DNA from: Nocardioidaceae bacterium
Lineage (GTDB): Bacteria; Actinomycetota; Actinomycetes; Propionibacteriales; Nocardioidaceae
DNA: 64,000 nt
NCBI GenBank assembly: GCA_029266455.1
Contig: JAQSWV010000001.1
Span: 1-64,000, forward strand
Direction: 5' to 3'
Shown here: one piece after another, positions 54,729-63,312 of the stretch
How the letters are laid out: each line of letters begins with the position of its first letter
Numbering within the stretch: position 1 is the first letter of the stretch
Made by a program: the position numbers and the translations under genes
Notes under the pieces: generated by a model
The model's database searches: none
What the model was told of the DNA's origin: nothing
What the model saw: only the letters and a program-made list of their open reading frames with translations

Positions 54729-55185
54729 GCCCGTCGCCGGGCGGGCCGACGGGGAACACATGGGTCCGGTACGCCCAGAACCGGAACGCCGTCGCCAGCA
54801 CCAGCCCGACGCCGTTGGCCGAGATGTTGTCGGCCAGCGGGCTGGTGAGGCCGAGCGCATAGTGCGACAGCGCCAGGCAGATCAGCGCGATGGCCAGACC
54901 GATCGCGTTGAACACCAGGAACAGGGTGATCTCCCGGTGCAGGCGGCGGCGGCTCCTGTTCCGCCACGTCCAGTGCCGGTTCCCGGCGTACGAGACCGCG
55001 GTCGCCACCGCCACGGAGATCACCTTCGCGGTCAGCGGCCGCTGTTCGAGCAGCCCCGGATCGCCCGCGAAGCGCAAGAGGTTGAACAGGCCGACGTCCA
55101 CCACGTACGCCACCAGGCCGACGATCCCGAAGGCACCCAGCTCGCGGACCAGCGCAGGTCGGCGCGGTGCGTCGCGGGTGGCCAC
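54595..55185 (-). CDS. GtrA-family membrane protein
   Basis: A 196-residue protein with four membrane helices (about 15-35, 50-70, 87-110, 118-138) and the family's YAGNRHWTW and FRFWAYRTHVF motifs. GtrA proteins help move lipid-linked sugars across the membrane or serve in wall polysaccharide synthesis. The normal domain ends near residue 140; a 55-residue Pro/Arg-rich tail runs on and is encoded antisense to the cyclase C-terminus, so it may be an unselected extension. GTG 55185 follows TACCCT by 7 nt. Confidence 0.85.
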   Translation of the reverse strand: MATRDAPRRPALVRELGAFGIVGLVAYVVDVGLFNLLRFAGDPGLLEQRPLTAKVISVAVATAVSYAGNRHWTWRNRSRRRLHREITLFLVFNAIGLAIALICLALSHYALGLTSPLADNISANGVGLVLATAFRFWAYRTHVFPVGPPGDGLTAPPTDAGPRSAPHPRSHGSAAPAGRATRTPRRGGRRRSTRRR

Positions 55186-55192
55186 TGTGGCG

Positions 55193-55232
55193 AGGGTAGC
55201 CGGGCGGGGGGCCGCGCGGGGATGGCTAGGCT
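55193..55232. promoter_or_regulatory. Divergent leaderless -10 elements of gtrA and purK
   Basis: Minus-strand TACCCT (55198-55193) ends 7 nt before GTG 55185. Plus-strand TAGGCT (55227-55232) ends 6 nt before GTG 55239. No ribosome-binding sites are seen for either start. Confidence 0.45.
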
Positions 55233-55238
55233 GCCTCG

Positions 55239-56426
55239 GTGACCGGGCCCGGTGCAGGCGACAACCCCGTGGACGGGCCGACGGTGGCAGTGGTCGGCGG
55301 CGGCCAGCTGGCCCGGATGATGCAGCAGGCGGCCATCGGCCTGGGCGTTCCGCTGCGGCTGCTCGCGGAGGGCCCCGACGTCGCGGCCGCTCAGGTGGTG
55401 CGGGACCCGCTGGTCGGTGACTTCCGGGATCTCGACCTGCTCCGCGAGGTGGCCCGCGGCTGCGCCGTCATGACCTTCGACCACGAGCACGTGCCGAGCG
55501 CCCACCTGCATGCCCTTCAGGACGAGGGGCTCGCCTGTCGTCCCGGACCGGCGGCCCTGGTGCACGCCCAGGACAAGCTGGTGATGCGCGAGCGGCTCAC
55601 CGCTCTGGACGTGCCGTGCCCCCGGTGGCGCGCCGTCTCGGACGCCGCCGGGCTCGCTGCGTTCGCCGATTCCGTGGGTGGCTACCCGGTGGTCGTCAAG
55701 ACGCCGCAGGGCGGGTACGACGGCAAGGGTGTGTGGGTCGTCGACGCCGGTGCCGGGCTGCCTCCTGCCGGTGGCACCCTGCTGGCCGAGGAGCGGGTCG
55801 ACTTCGCTCGGGAGCTCGCCGTGCTGGTGGCCCGCTCGCCGAGCGGTCAGTCGGCCGTCTATCCCGTTGTCGAGTCGGTGCAGCGGCGTGGCGTCTGTCG
55901 CGAGGTCACCGCCCCCGCTCCGGGGCTCGACCCCGACGTGGCGGTCCACGCACAGCGGGTCGCGCTGGCGATCGCCGGTGCGCTGGACGTGACCGGGCTG
56001 CTGGCGGTGGAGATGTTCGAGGCCCGCGACGGCCGGGTGCTGGTCAACGAGCTGGCCATGCGTCCGCACAACACCGGGCACTGGACGATCGACGGCTCGG
56101 TGACCAGCCAGTTCGAGAACCACCTGCGCGCGGTGCTCGACCTGCCCCTCGGCGCGACCCACGCCCGGGCCCCGTGGACGGTGATGGTGAACATCCTCGG
56201 CGGCGAGCCCGGCAGCGAGGTGGGCCGGCTGTTCGACGGCTACCCGCACGTGCTCGCGCGCGACCCGGAGGTGCGGGTGCACCTGTACGGCAAGGCCGTC
56301 CGGCCAGGGCGCAAGGTCGGTCACGTGACCGCCTTCGGCGCCGACCTCGGGCAGGTGCGCGACCGGGCCCGCCACGCCGCGGGGTGGTTCGACGGCACGG
56401 TCGTCGATACGGAGGAGTCGCCATGA
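55239..56426 (+). CDS. purK: N5-carboxyaminoimidazole ribonucleotide synthase
   Basis: A 395-residue ATP-grasp enzyme of purine synthesis that carboxylates AIR with ATP and bicarbonate. [20 protein letters not shown] is the N-terminal signature, [18 protein letters not shown] the ATP loop and [24 protein letters not shown] the catalytic block. GTG 55239 appears leaderless. purE overlaps the 3-prime end. Confidence 0.96.
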   Translation: MTGPGAGDNPVDGPTVAVVGGGQLARMMQQAAIGLGVPLRLLAEGPDVAAAQVVRDPLVGDFRDLDLLREVARGCAVMTFDHEHVPSAHLHALQDEGLACRPGPAALVHAQDKLVMRERLTALDVPCPRWRAVSDAAGLAAFADSVGGYPVVVKTPQGGYDGKGVWVVDAGAGLPPAGGTLLAEERVDFARELAVLVARSPSGQSAVYPVVESVQRRGVCREVTAPAPGLDPDVAVHAQRVALAIAGALDVTGLLAVEMFEARDGRVLVNELAMRPHNTGHWTIDGSVTSQFENHLRAVLDLPLGATHARAPWTVMVNILGGEPGSEVGRLFDGYPHVLARDPEVRVHLYGKAVRPGRKVGHVTAFGADLGQVRDRARHAAGWFDGTVVDTEESP

Positions 56427-56935
56427 GCGAGCAGGCCCGCGTGGGGATCGTGATGGGCTCGGACTCCGACTGGCCGGTCATGCAGGCCGCGGCAGAGGCG
56501 GTCGCCGAGTTCGAGGTGCCGTACGAGGCGGACGTCGTCTCGGCCCACCGGATGCCGCACGAGATGCTCGGCTACGGCACGGGGGCACACGACCGCGGTC
56601 TGCAGGTGATCGTCGCCGGCGCGGGTGGCGCTGCCCACCTGCCCGGGATGCTGGCGGCGGTCACCCCGCTGCCGGTGGTCGGCGTCCCGGTTCCGCTGCG
56701 CCACCTCGACGGGCTCGACTCGCTGCTGTCCATCGTGCAGATGCCGAGCGGCGTTCCGGTGGCGACGGTCGCGGTGGGTGGTGCCCGGAACGCCGGCCTG
56801 CTGGCAGTGCGCATCCTTGCCGCGACCGATCCCGGACTCCGGCAGGCCATGGTGGACTTCCAGACAGCGCTGGCCGACTCGGCCAGGGCCAAGGGTGAGA
56901 ACGTCCGGCACCGGCCCCCGCGCGCCGGCTTCTGA
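56423..56935 (+). CDS. purE: 5-(carboxyamino)imidazole ribonucleotide mutase
   Basis: A 170-residue class I PurE that converts N5-CAIR to [35 protein letters not shown] (catalytic His) and [25 protein letters not shown] are complete. ATG overlaps the purK stop (ATGA), so both are coupled. Confidence 0.97.
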   Translation: MSEQARVGIVMGSDSDWPVMQAAAEAVAEFEVPYEADVVSAHRMPHEMLGYGTGAHDRGLQVIVAGAGGAAHLPGMLAAVTPLPVVGVPVPLRHLDGLDSLLSIVQMPSGVPVATVAVGGARNAGLLAVRILAATDPGLRQAMVDFQTALADSARAKGENVRHRPPRAGF

Positions 56936-56961
56936 CCGGGCCGGCGGCGCTCGCCAGGTCA

Positions 56962-56979
56962 CGGATCGGTCTCGATCCG
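56962..56979 (+). terminator. Hairpin after purE, candidate terminator
   Basis: CGGATCG-GTCT-CGATCCG is a perfect 7-bp stem with a 4-nt loop, 26 nt after the purE stop, without a T-tract. Placement suits termination of purKE. Confidence 0.45.
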
Positions 56980-57051
56980 CGGGCTCATGCACCGCCGCGC
57001 CGCCGGAGGCGTCCTATCAGAGACACTGCAGCCTCACGGGGGAGACATCTG

Positions 57052-58590
57052 ATGGTCCGAGCATCCAGCCGGCGCCGCCTTGCCATGTCGGTTGCCCTGC
57101 CCGTCGCGGTCGCCGTTGGCGCCTGCGGGCTCGCGACGGGCGCGGCACCGGCGTCCGGGCAGTTCGCCGGAGCGCACGCGGCGGCTGCCGAGCGCCCGAC
57201 ACTGAGCCTGCGCGCCGCTGCCGACAAGGTGGTCGGCGAGAGGTACGGGTCGGCGACCTACGTCGACCTGGGAACCCACCTGGTGGCCGGGGAAGTGCCG
57301 TTCGAGGTGCGGACGACCCGACACCCGTCGTACCGGCGCCCCGTCGAGGCCGTGCTGGTGGTCGGCGAGGCGGACTCGGCGAGCAACGGCGAGACCGACG
57401 ACGTCCCGCTCGCGCCGAGCATGGTGGACAGCTTCCGCGGGATGCAGGACTTCGTGCGGCTGCGGGTCCGCAACAGCGACGGGCGCAAGCTCGTGGACAG
57501 CACCAGGAACTACTGCGTTCCCGGCAAGGGGGTGCGGACCGAGCCCGGTGCGCCCGACACCTCTCCGTATCCCGAGTTCCTCGGCTGTCCCTCCCACCCG
57601 TTCACGCTGGGCAGCGTGATGGGCATCCAGGCCGGATGGGGCTCACCCGTGCTCGGCCCGTACGGGATCCGGCTGCGGGTGCCCCTCGGGCGGTATGCCG
57701 TCACCGTGGCGGTCACGAAGCCCTACCGCGCCCTCCTGGGCATGTCGAGGGCCACCGCGGTGCAGACCCTGCGCCTGCGGGTGGTGCCGGGCGACGAAGA
57801 GTGCCGGGAAGGTCTCGGCCGGGGCTGCCGCGTTCAGGAGACCGCGGAACGGCCCGCGCCGGCGTATCGACCCGACGGGCGCGAGCCCGCATCCGACGTC
57901 GCCGCTCCCGACGGCACCCCGCTGCCGGACCTGCGGTCGCTGCCGTCCACGGGGATCAGCGTGCGCGGGGGGCACTACCTGGCCTTCGGGGCCACGGTCT
58001 GGAACGCCGGCCCGTCCCCGCTGGTTGTCGACGGCTTCCGCCGCGCCGACGAGGACGTCATGGACTCCTACCAGTACTTCTATGGGATCGACGGCGAGCC
58101 GGCCGGACACGCCAGGGTCGGGACGATGGTGTGGGATCCGCGGCAGGGCCATGTGCACTGGCACTTCAAGGACTTCGCGCGCTACCGGCTCCTCGACGCC
58201 GGCGGGTCTGCGGTCGTGCGCAGCAAGAAGGAGGCCTTCTGCCTGGCTGCCACCGACGCCGTGGACTACACCGTGCCGGGCGCCAACTGGGAGCCCTGGA
58301 ACACCGACCTCGAGACGGCGTGCGGAGGAAGCGGCTCGCTGGCCGTGCGCGAGGTCCTCGACGCCGGCTCGGGTGACACCTACGGGCAGTACCGGCCAGG
58401 GCAGTCGTTCAACCTCGACGGGCTGCCCGACGGCCGCTACTTCATCTCGGTGGAGGCCAACCCGCGCCACAGCCTGCACGAGGCCGACCTGACCAACAAC
58501 GACGCGCTGCGGCGAGTGCGGATAGGGACGGCTCCGGACGGTGACCGCACCGTCAGGGTCTTCGACGTCGGCCTCGTGCACACGCGCTGA
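57052..58590 (+). CDS. Secreted lysyl-oxidase-like copper protein
   Basis: A 512-residue exported protein; signal peptide residues 1-45 (SVALPVAVAVGACGLATGAA). A poorly conserved beta-rich region (about 60-260) precedes a lysyl oxidase domain (about 300-500) shown by QGHVHWHFKDFARYRLLDAG, whose three alternate His residues are the copper ligands, and KKEAFCLAATDA. Lysyl oxidases oxidise peptidyl lysine to allysine; bacterial substrates are little known. The Cys near residue 25 is inside the signal and could be a lipobox (VGAC), so lipoprotein anchoring is possible. GGGGGAG precedes ATG 57052. Confidence 0.82.
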   Translation: MVRASSRRRLAMSVALPVAVAVGACGLATGAAPASGQFAGAHAAAAERPTLSLRAAADKVVGERYGSATYVDLGTHLVAGEVPFEVRTTRHPSYRRPVEAVLVVGEADSASNGETDDVPLAPSMVDSFRGMQDFVRLRVRNSDGRKLVDSTRNYCVPGKGVRTEPGAPDTSPYPEFLGCPSHPFTLGSVMGIQAGWGSPVLGPYGIRLRVPLGRYAVTVAVTKPYRALLGMSRATAVQTLRLRVVPGDEECREGLGRGCRVQETAERPAPAYRPDGREPASDVAAPDGTPLPDLRSLPSTGISVRGGHYLAFGATVWNAGPSPLVVDGFRRADEDVMDSYQYFYGIDGEPAGHARVGTMVWDPRQGHVHWHFKDFARYRLLDAGGSAVVRSKKEAFCLAATDAVDYTVPGANWEPWNTDLETACGGSGSLAVREVLDAGSGDTYGQYRPGQSFNLDGLPDGRYFISVEANPRHSLHEADLTNNDALRRVRIGTAPDGDRTVRVFDVGLVHTR

Positions 58591-58615
58591 CCGTCGCCGC
58601 GCGCTGCTCACGCGC

Positions 58616-59806
58616 TCAGGCGCTGCGCCGACGCATCAGCACCCCGAGGGCGCGGCCGGCGACCGCGTTGCGGTCGGCCAGCCGGGCGGCGCGCGACCGC
58701 ACACCCCAGGTCACGGCCCGGAGCCGGCTGGCGAGCTTGTCGCGGGAGCGGCCCTGCAGCTCGTCCTCGGTGGGCTTGTTCGACCACCAGGACGTGGCGT
58801 ACCTCTGCGCCAGTCCTCCCAGCGCGACCACTGCGGCGTCCAGCAGCTCGTCGTCGCCGACGTCCTGCGCGGACCGGCCCGGCACGGGCTGCGGATCGAG
58901 GTCGGTCAGCTCACCGACGACGTCGTAGCCCCCGGCGCGTACCGCGGCGATCATGGCAGCCGCGCGCTCGCGCGCCCACTCGAGCTCGTCACCCGTCACG
59001 CCCAGCGGGACCGTCTCGACGCCCTTCGCCAGCACCCGTGCCAGCACCTGCTTGAGCACCCGGTCGCGCTGGCGCTGGTTCAGCTCGGAGAGGGCGGGGT
59101 TGAGCCGGCGGAGCAGCTCGGTCCCGAGCAGCCCGACCGCCGGGTTCCCCCATCCGGCCGGCTGCGTGAGCCACGCCGGCTCGAACCCGATGACCGAGCC
59201 CAACCGGCTGACCAGCAGGTCCGTCGGAGCACCCCGGGGCGGGACCGTGACCACGTGGATCCGCTCGGCCGGGACGACCCGTGCCCAGCGCTCCAGGATC
59301 GCCGGCAGGTCCTGGCGGGCGTAGAAGCCACGGGCGGGGCTCGTGCCGACCCGCGCGGGGTCTCGCACCGCGGTCGTGAACTCCTTCCAGGGGCGGCTGC
59401 TGCCGACCTTGATCTCCTCGTGCCAGGCCGACACGAGCACCCGGGCCAGGTCGCGCGCGGTCACGACCACATGAACCTCACGGTCGTCGGCGAAGGCCGA
59501 CACGGCCTGTCTGACCTGTGCCGGCCTGGCCACGGACAGGTGCTCCTCGGAGACCAGCAGGTCGGCGGCGACCGAACGCGACTCCTCGACCAGCATCGAC
59601 CACGCACCAGCGATGCGGCGGTCCTCGGCGCGTACGACTCTCCGGCCGAGCAGGTCCAGGACCGCGAGGTGCTGGTTGGGGCGGCCTTCCCCGCCCGGGT
59701 AGAGAATCCCGTGCTCACGCAACTGGGACCGGTTCGCCGCCATCAGGTGCTGGAAGTAGGTGGTGCCCGTCTTGTGCAGCCCGATGTGCAGGTACGCCGC
59801 GTGCAC
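58616..59806 (-). CDS. Sulfotransferase-fold protein
   Basis: A 396-residue protein. AAYLHIGLHKTGTTYFQHLM matches the 5-prime-phosphosulfate loop of PAPS sulfotransferases, and VVVTARDLARVLVSAWHEE is the 3-prime-phosphate region. Central parts are less conserved and the acceptor is unknown; glycan or lipid sulfation is possible. It starts 1 nt after the stop of the PPOX gene on the same strand, so they are cotranscribed. Convergent with the lysyl-oxidase-like gene 25 nt away. Confidence 0.75.
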   Translation of the reverse strand: MHAAYLHIGLHKTGTTYFQHLMAANRSQLREHGILYPGGEGRPNQHLAVLDLLGRRVVRAEDRRIAGAWSMLVEESRSVAADLLVSEEHLSVARPAQVRQAVSAFADDREVHVVVTARDLARVLVSAWHEEIKVGSSRPWKEFTTAVRDPARVGTSPARGFYARQDLPAILERWARVVPAERIHVVTVPPRGAPTDLLVSRLGSVIGFEPAWLTQPAGWGNPAVGLLGTELLRRLNPALSELNQRQRDRVLKQVLARVLAKGVETVPLGVTGDELEWARERAAAMIAAVRAGGYDVVGELTDLDPQPVPGRSAQDVGDDELLDAAVVALGGLAQRYATSWWSNKPTEDELQGRSRDKLASRLRAVTWGVRSRAARLADRNAVAGRALGVLMRRRSA

Positions 59807-59807
59807 C

Positions 59808-60422
59808 TCAGTAGAGCGTCTCGGAGTACTGCGGACCGTAGTACCGCTCCAGGTCCTCCAGGCTGTCGTCCGGACGCTCGAAGCGCTGGGCGATCGCCGC
59901 CCGGGACGGCAGGGCCTCGAGGTCCCACTGCTCGGGCGACCACACCTGTGAGCGCAGGAACGCCTTCGAGCAGTGGAAGTACACCTGCTCGATCTCCACC
60001 TCCAGCGCCAGCCGGGGCCGGTGGCGGCCGACGACCAGCCGGTCGAAGTACGGAGCGTCCCGCACCAGCCGGGCGCGACCGTTGATCCGCAGCGTGTCGC
60101 CTCGACCCGGGACGAGGTAGATCAGGCCGACGTGCGGGTTGGCGAGCACATTGCGGAAGCCGTCGAGGCGGCGGTTGCCGGGCCGGTCCGGCAGCGCGAT
60201 GCGGCTCGGGCCGAGCACCATCGTGAAACCGGGTGGATCGCCCTTGGGGGACACGTCGCAGCTGCCGTCCGCGCCGCCGGTCGCGACGAAGCACAGCGGG
60301 GAGCGTGCCAGCCACTGCTCGTGCAGGGGGTCGAGTCGCGAGCGTTCCTTGCGCAGTGCCCGCGGCATGGGTTCCCCCACGAGCTCGGCCAGCTCTGCCT
60401 CGGTGGTCACCTCGATGGTCAT
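59808..60422 (-). CDS. Pyridoxamine-5'-phosphate-oxidase-like FMN protein (MSMEG_1061-type)
   Basis: A 204-residue split-barrel flavoprotein. LCFVATGGADGSCDVSPKGD and IALPDRPGNRRLDGFRNVL are features of the PPOX-type family, with VGLIYLVPGRGDTLRINGRA binding FMN. It probably is not a true PNPOx; members reduce F420 or FMN-linked substrates. ATG 60422 follows TACCCT by 6 nt. Confidence 0.85.
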   Translation of the reverse strand: MTIEVTTEAELAELVGEPMPRALRKERSRLDPLHEQWLARSPLCFVATGGADGSCDVSPKGDPPGFTMVLGPSRIALPDRPGNRRLDGFRNVLANPHVGLIYLVPGRGDTLRINGRARLVRDAPYFDRLVVGRHRPRLALEVEIEQVYFHCSKAFLRSQVWSPEQWDLEALPSRAAIAQRFERPDDSLEDLERYYGPQYSETLY

Positions 60423-60428
60423 GCCCGG

Positions 60429-60434
60429 AGGGTA
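60429..60434 (-). promoter_or_regulatory. TACCCT -10 for the PPOX-sulfotransferase unit (leaderless)
   Basis: On the minus strand TACCCT ends 6 nt before ATG 60422, with CCGGGC between. Confidence 0.45.
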
Positions 60435-60470
60435 CGCGGGGGACGCCCTTCGGGCGGCGCCGCCGCCGGC

Positions 60471-60737
60471 TCAGAACACGAACGGCGCGGACACCGCGGC
60501 CGGGATGACCCCGATCAGCAGCAGCGGTGACAGCGGTGAGCGACGGTGGATGAGCAGGCAGCCCGCGAGCGTCAGCAGGCCGACGAGGACGCCCATTGCC
60601 CAGAGCCCGGGGGCGTTTCCGTTCTCGGCCAGAGTGTCGCTCCAGACGCTGTAGCCCGCCATCGCCGTGGTGGAGATCATGCCCATCGTGAACAGCAGCG
60701 CCGACGCCACCCACTGCTGGACCTTGGTGATATCCAC
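60471..60737 (-). CDS. Small three-helix membrane protein, unknown function
   Basis: An 88-residue protein with three hydrophobic segments (about 10-28, 38-58 and 65-88) and no soluble domain. No family recognised. GTG 60737 is preferred since AGGA lies 8 nt upstream; ATG 60746 is an alternative that adds MCG. It is divergent from the luciferase-like gene. The frame is open far upstream, antisense to that gene, but those codons look like shadow sequence. Confidence 0.55.
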   Translation of the reverse strand: MDITKVQQWVASALLFTMGMISTTAMAGYSVWSDTLAENGNAPGLWAMGVLVGLLTLAGCLLIHRRSPLSPLLLIGVIPAAVSAPFVF

Positions 60738-60810
60738 GCCGCACATCCTGCCCCGCCGCCGGAGCGGGAACACGCGCAGGGAGAGCGCGGTTGACATCCG
60801 GTGAGACATA

Positions 60811-60824
60811 GTTGACCTCTCAAC
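60811..60824. promoter_or_regulatory. GTTGA-CCTC-TCAAC inverted repeat, candidate operator of the flavin pair
   Basis: A perfect 5-4-5 dyad lies 18 nt before ATG 60843. A second half-site-like GTTGACA begins at 60790. The layout fits a MarR-type or HxlR-type repressor site; no such regulator gene is in the window. Confidence 0.5.
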
Positions 60825-60842
60825 GACGTAGCGAGGCGTGGC

Positions 60843-61940
60843 ATGCAGTTCGGCATCTTCAGCGTGGGGGACGTGACCCCGGACCCGACCACCGGCCGTG
60901 CGCCGACCGAGGCCGAGCGCATCGCCTCGATGGTGACGATCGCGCTCAAGGCGGAGGAGGTCGGCCTGGACGTCTTCGCGACCGGAGAGCACCACAACCC
61001 GCCGTTCGTGCCCTCGTCGCCGACGACCCTGCTCGGCTACATCGCAGCGCGTACGAAGCGGCTGCTGCTCTCGACCTCGACCACGCTGATCACCACCAAC
61101 GACCCGGTGAAGATCGCCGAGGACTACGCGATGCTGCAGCACCTGGCCGAGGGCCGGGTCGACCTGATGATGGGGCGGGGGAACACCGGGCCGGTCTACC
61201 CGTGGTTCGGCAAGGACATCCGGGACGGCCTGGCCCTCGCGGTGGAGAACTACGCCCTCCTCCGGCGGCTGTGGCGCGAGGACGTCGTCGACTGGGAGGG
61301 CCGCTTCCGCACCCCGCTGCAGTCGTTCACCTCCACGCCTCGCCCGCTCGACGGCGTGCCGCCGTTCGTCTGGCACGGCTCGATCCGCACTCCCGAGATC
61401 GCCGAGCAGGCGGCGTACTACGGCGACGGCTTCTTCGCCAACCACATCTTCTGGCCGCCGGAGCACACGCAGAAGATGGTGGGGCTCTACCGTCAGCGCT
61501 TCGAGCACTACGGCCACGGCAGCGCCGACCAGGCGATCGTGGGACTCGGTGGACAGGTGTTCATGCGTCGCCGTTCGCAAGCCGCGGTCAGCGAGTTCCG
61601 GCCGTACTTCGACAACGCGCCCGTCTACGGTCACGGCCCGTCCCTGGAGGAGTTCAGCGCCCAGACGCCGCTGACGGTCGGCAGCCCGCAGCAGGTGATC
61701 GAGCGGACTCTGGGCTTCCGCGACTACGTGGGGGACTACCAGCGCCAGCTGTTCCTGGTGGACCATGCCGGTCTGCCGCTCAAGACCGTGCTGGAGCAGC
61801 TCGACCTGCTCGGCGAGGAGGTCGTGCCGGTGCTGCGCCGTGAGCTCGCGGTGCGGCGTCCCGCCACCGTGCCGGAGGCGCCGACGCACGCGTCGCTGCG
61901 TGCCGCCGCGCGGACGCAGCTCCAGGGGAGCACCCGATGA
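60843..61940 (+). CDS. Luciferase-like FMN-dependent monooxygenase, CE1758 family
   Basis: A 365-residue LLM-class TIM-barrel flavoenzyme. MQFGIFSVGDVTPDPTTGRA is the family-specific start; GEHHNPPFVPSSPTTLLGYI and GRVDLMMGRGNTGPVYPWFG are substrate/FMN blocks. The substrate is unknown. Overlap with a CE1759-type FMN reductase gives the typical two-component pair. GCGAGG 5 nt or so before ATG is a weak ribosome-binding site. Confidence 0.88.
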   Translation: MQFGIFSVGDVTPDPTTGRAPTEAERIASMVTIALKAEEVGLDVFATGEHHNPPFVPSSPTTLLGYIAARTKRLLLSTSTTLITTNDPVKIAEDYAMLQHLAEGRVDLMMGRGNTGPVYPWFGKDIRDGLALAVENYALLRRLWREDVVDWEGRFRTPLQSFTSTPRPLDGVPPFVWHGSIRTPEIAEQAAYYGDGFFANHIFWPPEHTQKMVGLYRQRFEHYGHGSADQAIVGLGGQVFMRRRSQAAVSEFRPYFDNAPVYGHGPSLEEFSAQTPLTVGSPQQVIERTLGFRDYVGDYQRQLFLVDHAGLPLKTVLEQLDLLGEEVVPVLRRELAVRRPATVPEAPTHASLRAAARTQLQGSTR

Positions 61941-62545
61941 CCGGGCGCAGGCTGGCCGTGGTCAGCGCCGGGCTCAGCCGGCCGTCGACGACGCGGCTGC
62001 TGGCCGACCGGCTGGGCGAGGCGGCGAGCGCTGCGCTCGAGGATGCGGGCCTCGGCGTCGACCTGCAGGTCGTCGAGCTGCGCGACCTGGCGCACCAGGT
62101 CACCGACAACCTGCTCACCGGCTTCCCCGCGCCCCCGCTCCGGGCCGCGATCGACACCGTCGTCCGGGCCGACGGTGTGGTCGCGGTGTCGCCGATCTTC
62201 GCGGCGTCGTACAGCGGCCTGTTCAAGTCGTTCTTCGACGTGCTGGACGCGGACGCCCTGGCCGGCACTCCGGTGCTGCTCGGCGCGACCGGCGGAACCG
62301 AGCGACACTCGCTGGCACTCGAGCACGCGCTGCGGCCGCTGTTCGCCTACCTGCGAGCCGTGACGGTCCCGACCGCGGTGTATGCCGCCACGTCCGACTT
62401 CGGCACCGCCGAGGCGGGTGGTCTGGACGAACGCATCGGCCGAGCGGCCGGCGAGCTGGCGACCCTGGTGGCCGGTCGGCCTCCCGGCCCCCCGCCCGTT
62501 CCGTCGGTCGACCCGACGCCGTTCGCGGAGCTGCTTGCCCGCTGA
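61937..62545 (+). CDS. LLM-partnered FMN reductase, CE1759 family
   Basis: A 202-residue flavodoxin-fold NAD(P)H:FMN reductase. LAVVSAGLSRPSTTRLLADRL is the phosphate loop, and VVAVSPIFAASYSGLFKSFF, LLGATGGTERHSLALEHAL complete the FMN site. It would supply reduced FMN to the overlapping luciferase-like enzyme (ATGA overlap). Confidence 0.88.
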   Translation: MTGRRLAVVSAGLSRPSTTRLLADRLGEAASAALEDAGLGVDLQVVELRDLAHQVTDNLLTGFPAPPLRAAIDTVVRADGVVAVSPIFAASYSGLFKSFFDVLDADALAGTPVLLGATGGTERHSLALEHALRPLFAYLRAVTVPTAVYAATSDFGTAEAGGLDERIGRAAGELATLVAGRPPGPPPVPSVDPTPFAELLAR

Positions 62546-62564
62546 GGCTCAACGGTCGCTGACG

Positions 62565-62570
62565 TACGCT
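62565..62570 (+). promoter_or_regulatory. TACGCT -10 for lepB (leaderless)
   Basis: TACGCT ends 6 nt before GTG 62577, with TCCCAG between. Confidence 0.45.
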
Positions 62571-62576
62571 TCCCAG

Positions 62577-63305
62577 GTGTCGACCTCCGCCGCCGCCGGG
62601 CCGGCTGCCGTTGCCGGTTCCGGGCGACGCGAGCGCCGCCGCATCCCCCGCTGGCTCGAGCTCGTGCTGATCGTCGTCCTGGCGCTGGCGCTGGCGGCTC
62701 TCACCAAGACCTTCCTGGCGCAGAGCTTCTTCGTGCCGTCGGGGTCGATGCGGCCCCTGCTGCAGGGCGGCGACCCTGCCCGCACCGACGACCGCATCCT
62801 GGTCGAGAAGGTGTCGTACTGGAACGGCGACGTCTCCCGGGGCGACGTCGTGGTCTTCGACGACTCGCAGAACTGGCTCCGGGTGGCCGCCGAGCGCGAG
62901 ACCGGTCTGTTGCGGGCAGGGCTCGAGGTCGTGGGGCTGTGGCCGACCGGCGGTCATCTGGTCAAGCGGGTGATCGGGGTGTCCGGCGACACCGTCGCCT
63001 GCTGCGACGCGCAGAACCGGGTCACCGTCAACGGCGAGCCCCTGGACGAGTCGGACTACCTGGCCGAGGGGACGCAGCCGTCCGAGGTGGAGTTCTCGGT
63101 GCGGGTTCCCGACGACCGGCTGTGGGTGATGGGCGACAACCGGCAGAGCAGCGAGGACTCGCGGGCGCACATCGGCGAGCCCGGCGGCGGCTTCGTGCCC
63201 GTCGACGACGTCGTGGGCAAGGTGCTGGCGGTCGTGTGGCCGGCCGACCGGCGCGACCTCGTGGAGCGGCCCGACACGTACGACAACGCCTCGCTGGACG
63301 AGTGA
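62577..63305 (+). CDS. lepB: Signal peptidase I
   Basis: A 242-residue membrane-anchored protease that cleaves Sec signal peptides. One helix (about 28-48) is followed by FVPSGSMRPLL with the catalytic Ser, HLVKRVIGVSGD with the catalytic Lys, and VMGDNRQSSEDSRAH (box E). It lacks a second C-terminal helix. It would process the several secreted proteins in this window. Stop is 7 nt from the convergent dehydrogenase stop. Confidence 0.95.
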   Translation: MSTSAAAGPAAVAGSGRRERRRIPRWLELVLIVVLALALAALTKTFLAQSFFVPSGSMRPLLQGGDPARTDDRILVEKVSYWNGDVSRGDVVVFDDSQNWLRVAAERETGLLRAGLEVVGLWPTGGHLVKRVIGVSGDTVACCDAQNRVTVNGEPLDESDYLAEGTQPSEVEFSVRVPDDRLWVMGDNRQSSEDSRAHIGEPGGGFVPVDDVVGKVLAVVWPADRRDLVERPDTYDNASLDE

Positions 63306-63312
63306 GCGGCCA

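Noticed and set aside
60747-61889. Upstream extension of the small membrane protein frame
   Set aside because: It is antisense to the luciferase-like gene, has antisense-type composition, and only the last 88 codons look like a protein.
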